NCBI RefSeq assembly: GCF_038397775.1
Contig: NZ_CP151650.1
Location: forward strand, 5,704,001-5,768,000
Source: Pseudomonas sp. RC10
GTDB taxonomy: Bacteria; Pseudomonadota; Gammaproteobacteria; Pseudomonadales; Pseudomonadaceae
Direction of reading: 5' to 3'
DNA: 64,000 bases
Numbering within the stretch: position 1 is the stretch's first letter; every line of letters begins with the position of its first letter. The notes under the pieces were generated by a model. It was not told where the DNA came from. It was given only the letters and a program-made list of their open reading frames with translations, and did no database searches. The translations under genes were made by a program, and so were the position numbers. Positions 1 to 7,636 of the stretch are shown one piece after another.

Positions 1-110
1 CTGGAGCCAGCGATGGCGATGGTGGCACGGTCGGCGTAGTTGATCGTGGTCACCAGAAACAGCATGAGCAAGATCAAATAGCGGACGTGTGTCGGCTTGG
101 TTTTTTGCAT
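1..110 (-). CDS. gudP: MFS transporter, D-glucarate/galactarate permease type (5' end only)
   Basis: Only the first 36 codons are in the window; the gene continues beyond the left edge. The N-terminus is a short basic stretch followed by a hydrophobic segment (YLILLMLFLVTTINYADRAT), the first membrane helix and its conserved Asn-Tyr-Ala-Asp-Arg end, typical of the anion:cation symporter branch of the major facilitator superfamily that includes glucarate/galactarate and hexuronate permeases. It lies downstream of kdgD on the same strand, so sugar diacid uptake is the natural reading. The substrate is inferred from context. Confidence 0.7.
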   Translation of the reverse strand, partial: MQKTKPTHVRYLILLMLFLVTTINYADRATIAIAGS

Positions 111-352
111 GTTCGAAAACTCCCACTCATTATTTTTTTACGCGGGTTAAACGATTTTTTATGTGTGTGTGCTGCTCGCCTCTGCCCCTAAAATCCAGAT
201 GCGATTGAAGCCGTGTTTCAAAGGTGCAGCTTCACGCTGAAGCCACGGTGACGCCTAGGGTCAACTCACGCGCAAGCGACCTTGCTTACGCGAATGGCAT
301 GAAACGGAAAATGGGAAAACGTCTGCCCTTATTCCAGAACCTCGACGGCAAA

Positions 353-377
353 AAACCGCTGATCGCTCAGCGGTTTT
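353..377. terminator. Bidirectional intrinsic terminator after kdgD
   Basis: A perfect 8-bp stem (ACCGCTGA / TCAGCGGT) with a 4-nt loop is flanked by A-rich sequence on one side and T-rich on the other. It sits 16 bp past the kdgD stop. The rest of the 111-392 gap shows no gene. Confidence 0.75.
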
Positions 378-392
378 GCGGCAGGTCGAGTG

Positions 393-1304
393 TTACTGCT
401 GACCTTGCTTGTCCATCAGCGCAGCGAGCATTTCGAACTCTTCTGGCGTCAGGTCGGTCAATGGCGCACGCACCGGGCCTGCGTCGTAGCCAGCGATTTT
501 CGCGCCCGCTTTCACGATGCTGACTGCGTAGCCGGCTTTGCGGTTACGGATGTCCAGGTACGGCAGGAAGAAGTCGTCGATCAGCTTGCCAACGGTGGCG
601 TGATCGTCCTTGGCGATAGCGTGGTAGAAGTCCATCGCCAGCTTCGGTACGAAGTTGAACACCGCCGAGGAGTAGACCGGCACGCCCAGCGCCTTGTAAG
701 CAGCGGCGTAGACTTCGGCAGTCGGCAGACCGCCCAGGTAGGAGAAACGGTCGCCCATGCGGCGGCGGATCGAAACCATCAGCTCAATGTCACCCAGACC
801 GTCTTTGTAGCCGATCAGGTTCGGGCAGCGCTCAGCCAGTTGCTCCAGCAGCGCAGGGGTCAGGCGGCAGACGTTACGGTTGTAGACAACCACGCCGATC
901 TTGACCGATTTGCAGACCGCTTCGACGTGAGCGGCAACGCCGTCCTGGCTGGCTTCAGTCAGGTAGTGAGGCAGCAGCAGCAGGCCTTTGGCGCCCAGAC
1001 GTTCAGCTTCCTGAGCCTGTTGAATCGCTTGACGGGTCGGACCACCAACACCGGCCAGAATCGGTACGGTTTTCTCGCAGGTATCAACGGCGGTCTTGAT
1101 GACGTCGGAATATTCGCTGCCGGTCAGGGAGAAGAACTCACCTGTACCGCCCGCGGCGAACAGTGCAGAGGCGCCGTACGGGGCCAGCCATTCGAGACGT
1201 TTGATGTAACCAGCGCGGTGGAAATCGCCCTGGGCATTGAAGTCGGTAACCGGGAAGGACAGCAGACCGTGGGAAAGGATGGACTTCAGTTCTTGTGGAT
1301 TCAT
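393..1304 (-). CDS. kdgD: 5-dehydro-4-deoxyglucarate dehydratase
   Basis: Catalyses dehydration and decarboxylation of 5-dehydro-4-deoxy-D-glucarate to 2-oxoglutarate semialdehyde in cytosolic D-glucarate/D-galactarate catabolism. The 303-aa protein is a class I aldolase-type (DapA superfamily) TIM barrel. The substrate loop GGTGEFF lies near residues 52-58, the catalytic Tyr is in VVVYNRN (Y141), and the Schiff-base Lys is in IGYKDG (K167). The start chosen gives [10 protein letters not shown], as in family members; the open frame extends 25 codons upstream without a good ribosome site. A permease of the glucarate type follows on the same strand and a GntR regulator precedes it. Length and motifs fit the family well. 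Confidence 0.93.
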   Translation of the reverse strand: MNPQELKSILSHGLLSFPVTDFNAQGDFHRAGYIKRLEWLAPYGASALFAAGGTGEFFSLTGSEYSDVIKTAVDTCEKTVPILAGVGGPTRQAIQQAQEAERLGAKGLLLLPHYLTEASQDGVAAHVEAVCKSVKIGVVVYNRNVCRLTPALLEQLAERCPNLIGYKDGLGDIELMVSIRRRMGDRFSYLGGLPTAEVYAAAYKALGVPVYSSAVFNFVPKLAMDFYHAIAKDDHATVGKLIDDFFLPYLDIRNRKAGYAVSIVKAGAKIAGYDAGPVRAPLTDLTPEEFEMLAALMDKQGQQ

Positions 1305-1535
1305 TATTCGAACACCCTGGGAAGCTAATTGTATGAATGGATCACCAGACCTGCGCTGATGTCGTAAGTCATCGTACAACTAGGAATGACATCTCTCAAT
1401 AGGGAGGATGAATTATTTATGTCCGGACAGGATGAGTGGTGTTTGGGGGCTTTGCGGGTGATGAGGATAAACCTGTAGCGGCACGGCTTGGGGGCGGTGC
1501 GTCGTTGAAATTGCTGCTGACCGCACGCAATGCCC

Positions 1536-1747
1536 TTGTAGGAGCCGGCTTGCTGGCGAAAGCGTCGTGGCTAGAGCATCGGCATTGGTGGTCTGACGCA
1601 TTCGCCAGCAAGCCGGCTCCTACAGAGGATGGTGTCGGGTCAGATAGGCCGTGCTAATGGCCGGCGCGTTCGCGGGCAAGCGCGCTCCTACAAACACGGT
1701 GACAGGGGCTGGCTCATTCACGGAGCTCCGGCACACCGCTCCTACAG
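1536..1747. repeat. REP cluster
   Basis: A divergent REP pair (left arm 1536-1560, right arm 1601-1624, core TAGGAGCCGGCTTGCTGGCG and its complement) is followed by two single REP-like units at 1664-1693 and 1721-1747, all ending in the TCCTACA signature. It fills most of the 492-bp gap between kdgD and the GntR gene. I see no coding sequence in that gap. Confidence 0.8.
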
Positions 1748-1796
1748 ATTTCGTGACACAGTGAACGATGCCTTGGCCATCGCAGGCCATACGACC

Positions 1797-2552
1797 TCAA
1801 GCCCGTTGCGACTCCGCCTCTTCATGGGCATGACGCAACCGCTCGCGGCTGTTGGTGAGGTGCAGGCGCATCGCGGCGCGGGCGGCGTCGGAGTCCTGGC
1901 GGGCGATGGCGTCGTAGATTTCTTCGTGTTCGCGGCTCAGACGGTTCATGTAATGCTGATGATCGTCATGGGCCAGACGCGCCGAATTCAAACGGGTGCG
2001 GGGAATGATGCTGGTGCCCAGGTGCGTCATGATGTCGGTGAAGTAGCGGTTGCCCGTGGACAGCGCAATCGCCATGTGGAACTGGAAATCCGCCCCGACT
2101 GCATCGCTGGCGTGGGAAGCACCTTCATTGAGGGCATCCAGCGCGGCACGCATGTCGGCCAGCTGTTCTGCGGAGCGACGTTGCGCCGCCAAGCCCGCCG
2201 ATTCAACCTCAAGGCTGATGCGCAACTCCAGAATCGCCAACACATCACGCAGCGTGACGATGGTGGCCGGGTCGATGCGAAAGCCGCTTGGGCTTGGGGT
2301 GTCCAGAACGAAGGTGCCGATGCCGTGACGCGTCTCGACCAGCCCGGACGCCTGCAACCGGGAGATGGCTTCACGGACGACCGTACGGCTGACGCCCTGC
2401 TCTTCCATGATCGCGGATTCGGTCGGCAGTTTGTCGCCGCGCTTCAATTCGCCGTTGCGGATGCGCTCGGAGAGTTCGGTGACCAATTCTTGAGCCAGGC
2501 TGCGGTGCTTTCGACGTGCGCGAGGCGGAGCACTCTGATTTTCCATATCCAA
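1797..2552 (-). CDS. GntR-family (FadR/FCD subfamily) transcriptional regulator
   Basis: A DNA-binding repressor or activator of 251 aa. The N-terminal winged helix-turn-helix is evident from LAQELVTELSERIRNGEL, then GDKLPTES and VSRTVVREAISRLQASGLV (about residues 19-75), followed by RHGIGTFV. The C-terminal part is an all-helical FCD ligand domain (about 95-240) with metal-binding-type His residues (FHMAIA, SREHEEIYDAI). Its position next to kdgD and the permease on the same strand suggests it controls sugar-diacid catabolism. That role is inferred from neighbourhood only. An alternative start two codons in (MENQ) is possible. Confidence 0.88.
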   Translation of the reverse strand: MDMENQSAPPRARRKHRSLAQELVTELSERIRNGELKRGDKLPTESAIMEEQGVSRTVVREAISRLQASGLVETRHGIGTFVLDTPSPSGFRIDPATIVTLRDVLAILELRISLEVESAGLAAQRRSAEQLADMRAALDALNEGASHASDAVGADFQFHMAIALSTGNRYFTDIMTHLGTSIIPRTRLNSARLAHDDHQHYMNRLSREHEEIYDAIARQDSDAARAAMRLHLTNSRERLRHAHEEAESQRA

Positions 2553-2667
2553 CAGGCATCTCTAAATACGGTGAAAGGCTAATGATAGCTCAACCGGGTT
2601 GTACGATCACATAACAAACCCGGCGTGTTCGTAGGTTTTTGCGGCAGATGGGCCCTTCGATGCCGTA

Positions 2668-4404
2668 TCAGATTGCCGTTTCGGTAAGGGATTGTTCCTT
2701 CAACTGGCCCTCGTCGATGCGCACATGGCGGCGATGGAAACGCTTGAGGCTGCTGCGGTGGCCGATGCTGAGCAATGTCACCCCTGGCATCTCGTCGATT
2801 AACGCCTGATACAGCGCCGCTTCGTCTTCCTCGTCCATGGCCGAGGTGGCCTCGTCGAGGTACAGCCAGTCTGGCGCGAACAGCAGCGCACGGGCAAACG
2901 CCACACGTTGTTGCTCGCCCGGCGACAGCATGCGCTGCCAGTGATTGCTCTCGTCCAGACGCGGCACCAGATGGCTCAAACGGCACGTTTCCAGGACCTG
3001 CGCGAAACGCTCGGCGGGATAGACCTCTGGTGCCTGTGGATAGCTCAGGGCTTCGCGCAGGGTGCCAATCGGCAGATACGGTTTTTGCGGCAGGAAGAAC
3101 GCACGCTTGGCGGGCAGTTTCACCGCGCCATGGCCTTCGTTCCACAGCCCGCCCATCGCCCGCAGCAGCGTACTCTTGCCGCTGCCGGAGCGACCGCTGA
3201 GCATGACTTTCTCGCCTGCGGCGATGTCGATGTTGGCGTTGTTCAGCAACTGGCGACCGCCGATCAATGACAAGTCCAAGCCCTGGACGTGCAGGGCATT
3301 GCTCTGGTGTGTCACTTCAATTGATGGCACGCGGGCTTCGTTTTCGTCCATGGCCTGACGGAAGCTGAGCAGACGATCACAGGTGGCGCGCCACGACGCC
3401 AATTGGGTGTACGCGTCGATGAACCAGCTGAAGTTCTCTTGTACGTTGCCGAACGCCGAGTTGATTTGCATCAGCTCGCCCAGTTCGATCTTGCCGGCAA
3501 AATAGCGCGGCGCAGCGACGACGAAAGCAAACACGATAGCGATCTGTGAGTAACCGGCGGTGAAGAACGTCAGGCGCTTCTGCACTTTCATGATGGTCCA
3601 GAAGTTACTCCAGACCATGCCAAATCGTGCGCTGAGACGCTGGTTTTCGTTGGCTTCACCTTCGGACAAGGCGATGCTTTCAGCGTTTTCGCGAACCCGC
3701 ACCAGCGAGAAACGCATGTCGGCTTCGTAACGCTGTTGTTGGTTGCTCAGCACGATCAACTTTTTGCCGATCAGGTGAGTCAGCCAACTGCCGACAGCGG
3801 CGTAGAGCAGCGCGGCCCAGAACATGTAACCGGGGATGGTGATGCCGAACAGCTCGATGCTGCCGGACACGCCCCACAGGATCACCGAGAACGACACCAG
3901 ACTCACGACAGTGCGCAGCAAGCCGAGGCTCAGACTCAGGGTGTCAGAAGTGAAATTATTGAGGTCTTCCGACAGACGTTGGTCCGGGTTATCGGTGTAA
4001 CCGCCCTGCTCAAGCCGGTAATAATTCTTGTGGGCGAGCCATTTGGTGAAATGCTTTTCGGTGAGCCAGCGACGCCAGCGGATGGTCAGCATTTGCGTGA
4101 GGTAAAGGCGATACACCGCGCCGAGAATGGCGATGGCGGCGATGCCGCAGAAGTACAGAATCAGGTGGGTAAATGCCCCCAGATCCTTGTTTTGCAGCGC
4201 GTTGTAGAAATCCCGGTACCAGCTGTTGACCAGCACGGAGATAAAGACACTGAACAGCGAGAGCACGATCACTGCAATCAGCAGCACCCAGGCCATGCCC
4301 TTTTCTTCGCTACGCCAGTACGGCGTGACCAGTTTCCAGACTCGGGAAAAAAAGCTCCCGTTCACAGCGTCATTGACCCTGGATTCATCGATATCAACAT
4401 TCAT
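2668..4404 (-). CDS. ABC transporter, fused permease/ATPase (SbmA/BacA-YddA type)
   Basis: A half-transporter of 578 aa. The N-terminal membrane domain (about 30-350, roughly six helices) carries SVLVNSWYRDFYNALQNKD and RWRRWLTEKHFTKWL, typical of the SbmA/BacA and peroxisomal-type ABC_membrane_2 family. The C-terminal ATPase has Walker A GRSGSGKST, signature LSPGEQQRVAFARALL and Walker B WLYLDEATSAMD. Relatives include E. coli YddA and vitamin B12 or peptide importers, so the direction and substrate cannot be read from sequence. The start MNVDIDES is preferred over an in-frame start 14 codons upstream. It is downstream of roxSR on the same strand, separated by 98 bp. Confidence 0.85.
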   Translation of the reverse strand: MNVDIDESRVNDAVNGSFFSRVWKLVTPYWRSEEKGMAWVLLIAVIVLSLFSVFISVLVNSWYRDFYNALQNKDLGAFTHLILYFCGIAAIAILGAVYRLYLTQMLTIRWRRWLTEKHFTKWLAHKNYYRLEQGGYTDNPDQRLSEDLNNFTSDTLSLSLGLLRTVVSLVSFSVILWGVSGSIELFGITIPGYMFWAALLYAAVGSWLTHLIGKKLIVLSNQQQRYEADMRFSLVRVRENAESIALSEGEANENQRLSARFGMVWSNFWTIMKVQKRLTFFTAGYSQIAIVFAFVVAAPRYFAGKIELGELMQINSAFGNVQENFSWFIDAYTQLASWRATCDRLLSFRQAMDENEARVPSIEVTHQSNALHVQGLDLSLIGGRQLLNNANIDIAAGEKVMLSGRSGSGKSTLLRAMGGLWNEGHGAVKLPAKRAFFLPQKPYLPIGTLREALSYPQAPEVYPAERFAQVLETCRLSHLVPRLDESNHWQRMLSPGEQQRVAFARALLFAPDWLYLDEATSAMDEEDEAALYQALIDEMPGVTLLSIGHRSSLKRFHRRHVRIDEGQLKEQSLTETAI

Positions 4405-4502
4405 GGCAACGGCTCGGCGGCAGGCATTTAGTAGCGTTGACACCAATGTGCCAGACGCTACACGCGGTCTTCCATGAAAAAACTTTAACTGGCAATCCTC
4501 GC

Positions 4503-5063
4503 TCAGCGGCGAACCGGTCGCTTCTGCAACTTGCGCTGCAACGTACGCCGATGCATCCCCAAGGCCCGCGCCGTGGCCGAAATGTTGCCCTCATGTTCAG
4601 TCAGCACCCGCTGGATGTGCTCCCACTGCAGGCGGTCCACGGACATCGGGTTTTCCGGCACCAGCGTGTCCAGATCGGCGTGCTCGGACAGCAGCGCAGC
4701 CAATACGTCATCTGCGTCCGCCGGTTTGCACAGGTAGTTGCAGGCGCCGCGCTTGATGGCCTCGACAGCGGTGGCGATGCTCGAATAACCGGTCAGTATC
4801 AGGACACGCATTTCCGGGTCCAGTTCCAACAGCTTGGGCAGCAGCACCAGCCCCGAGTCCCCTTCCATTTTCAGATCGACCGTGGCGTAGTCGGGAATGT
4901 CCTGCTGCGCGAGCACCAGGCCTTCCTCGGCGGAACTGGCAGTGCTGACACGAAAACCACGGCGTGCCATCGCACGGGCCATCACGCGAGTGAAGGTGGC
5001 GTCGTCGTCCACCAGCAACAGGTGCGGCAGTTCTTCGCCCTCGACCTGGATGTCATCAGTCAT
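4503..5063 (-). CDS. roxR: Redox response regulator RoxR (RegA/PrrA/ActR family)
   Basis: The 186-aa response regulator partner of RoxS, which in Pseudomonas adjusts terminal oxidases and respiratory genes to redox state. The receiver domain has the acidic pair VDDD (19-21), phospho-acceptor D63 (TVDLKMEGDSG) and the conserved Lys in YLCKPAD. The C-terminus is a Fis-type helix-turn-helix (ISATARALGMHRRTLQRKLQ, about 158-177), nearly invariant in RegA-type regulators. Its start overlaps the roxS stop by 4 bp (ATGA), so the two are translationally coupled. Confidence 0.93.
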   Translation of the reverse strand: MTDDIQVEGEELPHLLLVDDDATFTRVMARAMARRGFRVSTASSAEEGLVLAQQDIPDYATVDLKMEGDSGLVLLPKLLELDPEMRVLILTGYSSIATAVEAIKRGACNYLCKPADADDVLAALLSEHADLDTLVPENPMSVDRLQWEHIQRVLTEHEGNISATARALGMHRRTLQRKLQKRPVRR

Positions 5064-6319
5064 GCTTCATCTCCTGTTGCGTTCCGGGGCAGGCGCAGCT
5101 CGGTGAGCGTGCCGCCTTCCTCGTGAGGATAGAGTTTCACCGAGCCACCGGCGCGGGTCACGCTGGCCTTGCTCAAGAACAGGCCCAAGCCGAAGCCTTT
5201 GCCCTTGGTGGTAAAAAACGGTTTGCCGATCTGCTCGGCGACCGCCAGCGGCACCCCGGCCCCGTGGTCGCGAATGGTGATGCTGATTTCCACGGCGCTC
5301 CAGTCCAGGCTCACCTCCAGCCCTTCCGGACAGGCATCGGCGGCGTTGTTCAGCAAGTTCAGCAGGGCCTGGGTCAGATCGGGAGGCGGCGCGACCATCG
5401 GTACGTCGCCTTGCCCCAGACGTTGAAAACGGTAGCTGGCTTCGGGCCGCATCAGGTGCCAGCGATTGAGCGCCTGATCGAGCCAGTGGGTGACGGTCTG
5501 CTCCTGCACGGCGAGACGGCGATTGGCCTCGGCGGCGCGCACCAGCTGTTGCAGGGTTTCCTTGCACAGTTTGACCTGGTCTTGAAGCACCGACAGGTCT
5601 TCTTGCAGCGCCGGGTCTTTGTGGTCCTGCTGCATTTCCTTGAGAAGCACGCTCATGGTCGCCAGCGGCGTACCCAATTCGTGGGCAGCGCCAGCAGCTT
5701 CAGTCGCGACAGCCAGCAGTTGCTGATCGCGAGCGCCTTCTTCTCGGCGTAGGGCGCGCATCTGTTCCTGACGGCGCAGTTCTTCGGCCATCCGCGCCGC
5801 GAAGAAGGTGATCACCCCCGCTGCCAGCGCAAAACTCAGCCACATGCCGTAGATCTGCATCTTCTCCCGCGCGATGGCGAAGGCCTCGACGGGGTAGAAG
5901 TTGGCAAGCATCAAGGTGTACAGCGCCAGAGCGATGCCCGAGAGAATGAGCGAATAGCGCCACGGCAGGGTCACGGCGGCAATCGTCAGCGGCACAAGAT
6001 AATAAGAGACGAACGGGTTGGTCGACCCGCCGGAGAAAAACAGCAGCGCGCTGTGAATGAACAAGTCGAACGCCAGTTGCACCGCGTATTCCAGTTCGGT
6101 CACGGGCCAGGACGTGCGAAGTCTGATCGCCGTCAAAAGGCAAACGATGGCGGAAAAGCCCAAGGTGATGTCCAACTGGAGCCAAGGCAAAGGCAGCAGG
6201 TTGAACAGGTAGGCGAACCCTACCGAACCGGCTTGGGCACCGAGCACCAGAATGCGGATGAACGTCAGTCGCCAGAGATTCTGGCGCGTGGCAGACAGCA
6301 ATTGAACGGGGGCGAGCAT
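5060..6319 (-). CDS. roxS: Redox sensor histidine kinase RoxS (RegB/PrrB family)
   Basis: A membrane histidine kinase of 419 aa. About six hydrophobic segments fill residues 15-175, with the quinone-site motif GGSTNPF at 97-103 that marks the RegB/PrrB family. The dimerisation box has the phospho-His in AAHELGTPLA (H213). The ATPase domain shows the N box LLNLLNNAADAC, the G1 box DHGAGVP and the G2 box GKGFGLGLFLS. The start MLAPVQ is chosen because AGGAG lies 7 bp upstream; the open frame continues 23 codons further without such a site. It forms an operon with roxR. Confidence 0.93.
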   Translation of the reverse strand: MLAPVQLLSATRQNLWRLTFIRILVLGAQAGSVGFAYLFNLLPLPWLQLDITLGFSAIVCLLTAIRLRTSWPVTELEYAVQLAFDLFIHSALLFFSGGSTNPFVSYYLVPLTIAAVTLPWRYSLILSGIALALYTLMLANFYPVEAFAIAREKMQIYGMWLSFALAAGVITFFAARMAEELRRQEQMRALRREEGARDQQLLAVATEAAGAAHELGTPLATMSVLLKEMQQDHKDPALQEDLSVLQDQVKLCKETLQQLVRAAEANRRLAVQEQTVTHWLDQALNRWHLMRPEASYRFQRLGQGDVPMVAPPPDLTQALLNLLNNAADACPEGLEVSLDWSAVEISITIRDHGAGVPLAVAEQIGKPFFTTKGKGFGLGLFLSKASVTRAGGSVKLYPHEEGGTLTELRLPRNATGDEA

Positions 6320-6440
6320 GAGCTCTCCTGATGAGCGCTCCAGGGGAATCCGAGCGAGTATAACCAATGCGACAGCGGTTTCCGTCAATGTGCGTCAAAG
6401 CGCCACAGCGATTGAGGGATCTTCAGACTGCAAACGCTTT

Positions 6441-6533
6441 CTGTGGGAGCGAATTCATTCGCGAATGGACAGTCAACCCGACGTATCCCTGTCGCCTGAG
6501 CCATTTTTTCGCGAATGAATTCGCTCCCACAGT
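6441..6533. repeat. REP pair (GTGGGAGCGAATTCATTCGCGAA type)
   Basis: Two inverted copies (6441-6465 and 6510-6533) of the Pseudomonas REP core flank about 45 bp, between the divergent roxS and SIMPL genes. This is a typical REPIN/BIME arrangement. Confidence 0.9.
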
Positions 6534-6649
6534 GAGGTTCTGCGTTTGTTCCTCGCTGGAACAAGATCCCGGAAACACAGTCTGATGGGCATCCGTCCAG
6601 CAACGCTCCAACCTGCGCTCAGGACGGTTCGCCCAACAAGGAGTTTCAC

Positions 6650-7366
6650 ATGTTCAGCCTTCGCCCCACTGCCACTGCCCTTACCTTTGGCGCCGCCGCT
6701 GTGGCCAGCGCCTGCGTCATGGCCGAAGACGTTCATTACAATCAGGTGTCCGTGCGCGCCGAGGTCAATCAGGAAGTCCAGCGCGACCTGATGACCGTCA
6801 CCGTGTACACCGAATCGCAGAATACCGATCCGGCCAAGCTCGCCGCCGGGATCACCGATTCCCTCAACAAAGCCCTCGGCGAGGCCCGCCAGGTCAAGGA
6901 AGTGACGATTCGCCAAGGCAGCCGCAACAGCTACCCCATCTATGATGACAAAGGTCAGAAAATCACCGGCTGGCGTGAGCGCGCTGAACTGCGACTGGAA
7001 AGCCCCGACTTCGCTGCGCTCTCCAAACTCACCGGAGAACTGCTCGGCAGCGATATGAAAATGGGCGGCATGGACTTCTCCATCTCCGACCCGGCGCGCA
7101 AAACCAGCGAAGACACCTTGCTGAAAAACGCCGTCACCGCATTCAAAGCCCGCGCGCAACTGGTCACTGATGCTCTGGGTGGCAGCGGCTATAAACTGGT
7201 GAACCTGAACCTCAACACCTCGGGCTACCCACAGCCTTATATGCGTGCGCCGGTCATGATGATGAAAGCGGCCCGCGCCGATGCCGCGCCAACGCCGGAT
7301 GTCGAGGCCGGGACCAGCCAGGTCAGCGTGACCGCCGATGGCGTGATCGAAGTCGCGATTCCCTGA
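6650..7366 (+). CDS. Periplasmic SIMPL (DUF541) domain protein
   Basis: A 238-aa exported protein with a signal peptide ending near VMAED (about residue 25) and one SIMPL/DUF541 domain with its conserved layout: an N-terminal beta strand, EVTIRQGSRNSYPIYDD, the WRERAELRLESPDF strand and a C-terminal ITVADGV-like strand (VSVTADGVIEV). Family members are poorly understood; some are linked to oxidative stress or outer-membrane integrity. AAGGAG lies 7 bp before the ATG. It is divergent from roxS and occupies the place of PA4495 in P. aeruginosa. An intrinsic terminator follows directly. Confidence 0.85.
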   Translation: MFSLRPTATALTFGAAAVASACVMAEDVHYNQVSVRAEVNQEVQRDLMTVTVYTESQNTDPAKLAAGITDSLNKALGEARQVKEVTIRQGSRNSYPIYDDKGQKITGWRERAELRLESPDFAALSKLTGELLGSDMKMGGMDFSISDPARKTSEDTLLKNAVTAFKARAQLVTDALGGSGYKLVNLNLNTSGYPQPYMRAPVMMMKAARADAAPTPDVEAGTSQVSVTADGVIEVAIP

Positions 7367-7373
7367 TCCTCGC

Positions 7374-7400
7374 CCGCGGCAGCCAAGGGCTGCCGCGGTT
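7374..7400 (+). terminator. Intrinsic terminator after the SIMPL gene
   Basis: A perfect 11-bp GC-rich stem (CCGCGGCAGCC / GGCTGCCGCGG) with a 3-nt loop AAG is followed by TTTCC. It begins 7 bp past the stop codon. Confidence 0.8.
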
Positions 7401-7616
7401 TCCTCCCCCCTGCTGCACTCTTTTCCAGACGATCTGTCGCCCCTTCCCTTGCGACGCGCTAGCGCATCCTACACACCTCCGCGCCCTGTCCGATTTCCAC
7501 GGCCCGTGCAATCCGTACACTCGACACCCGTACCACCAACAACACCTTCACGACTGGAGCGTCGGATGGGTCGGGATATTCCCGGACCCGCAACGCCAGA
7601 CCGGTCGTTTATTACT

Positions 7617-7632
7617 GATTCAAGGAAGAATC
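7617..7632 (+). promoter_or_regulatory. Rsm-type hairpin enclosing the hetC-like ribosome binding site
   Basis: GATTC and GAATC pair perfectly around the hexaloop AAGGAA, which fits the ANGGAN loop bound by RsmA/RsmE. The loop holds the Shine-Dalgarno, 9 bp before the ATG at 7637. Seen directly; protein binding is inferred. Confidence 0.6.
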
Positions 7633-7636
7633 CATC

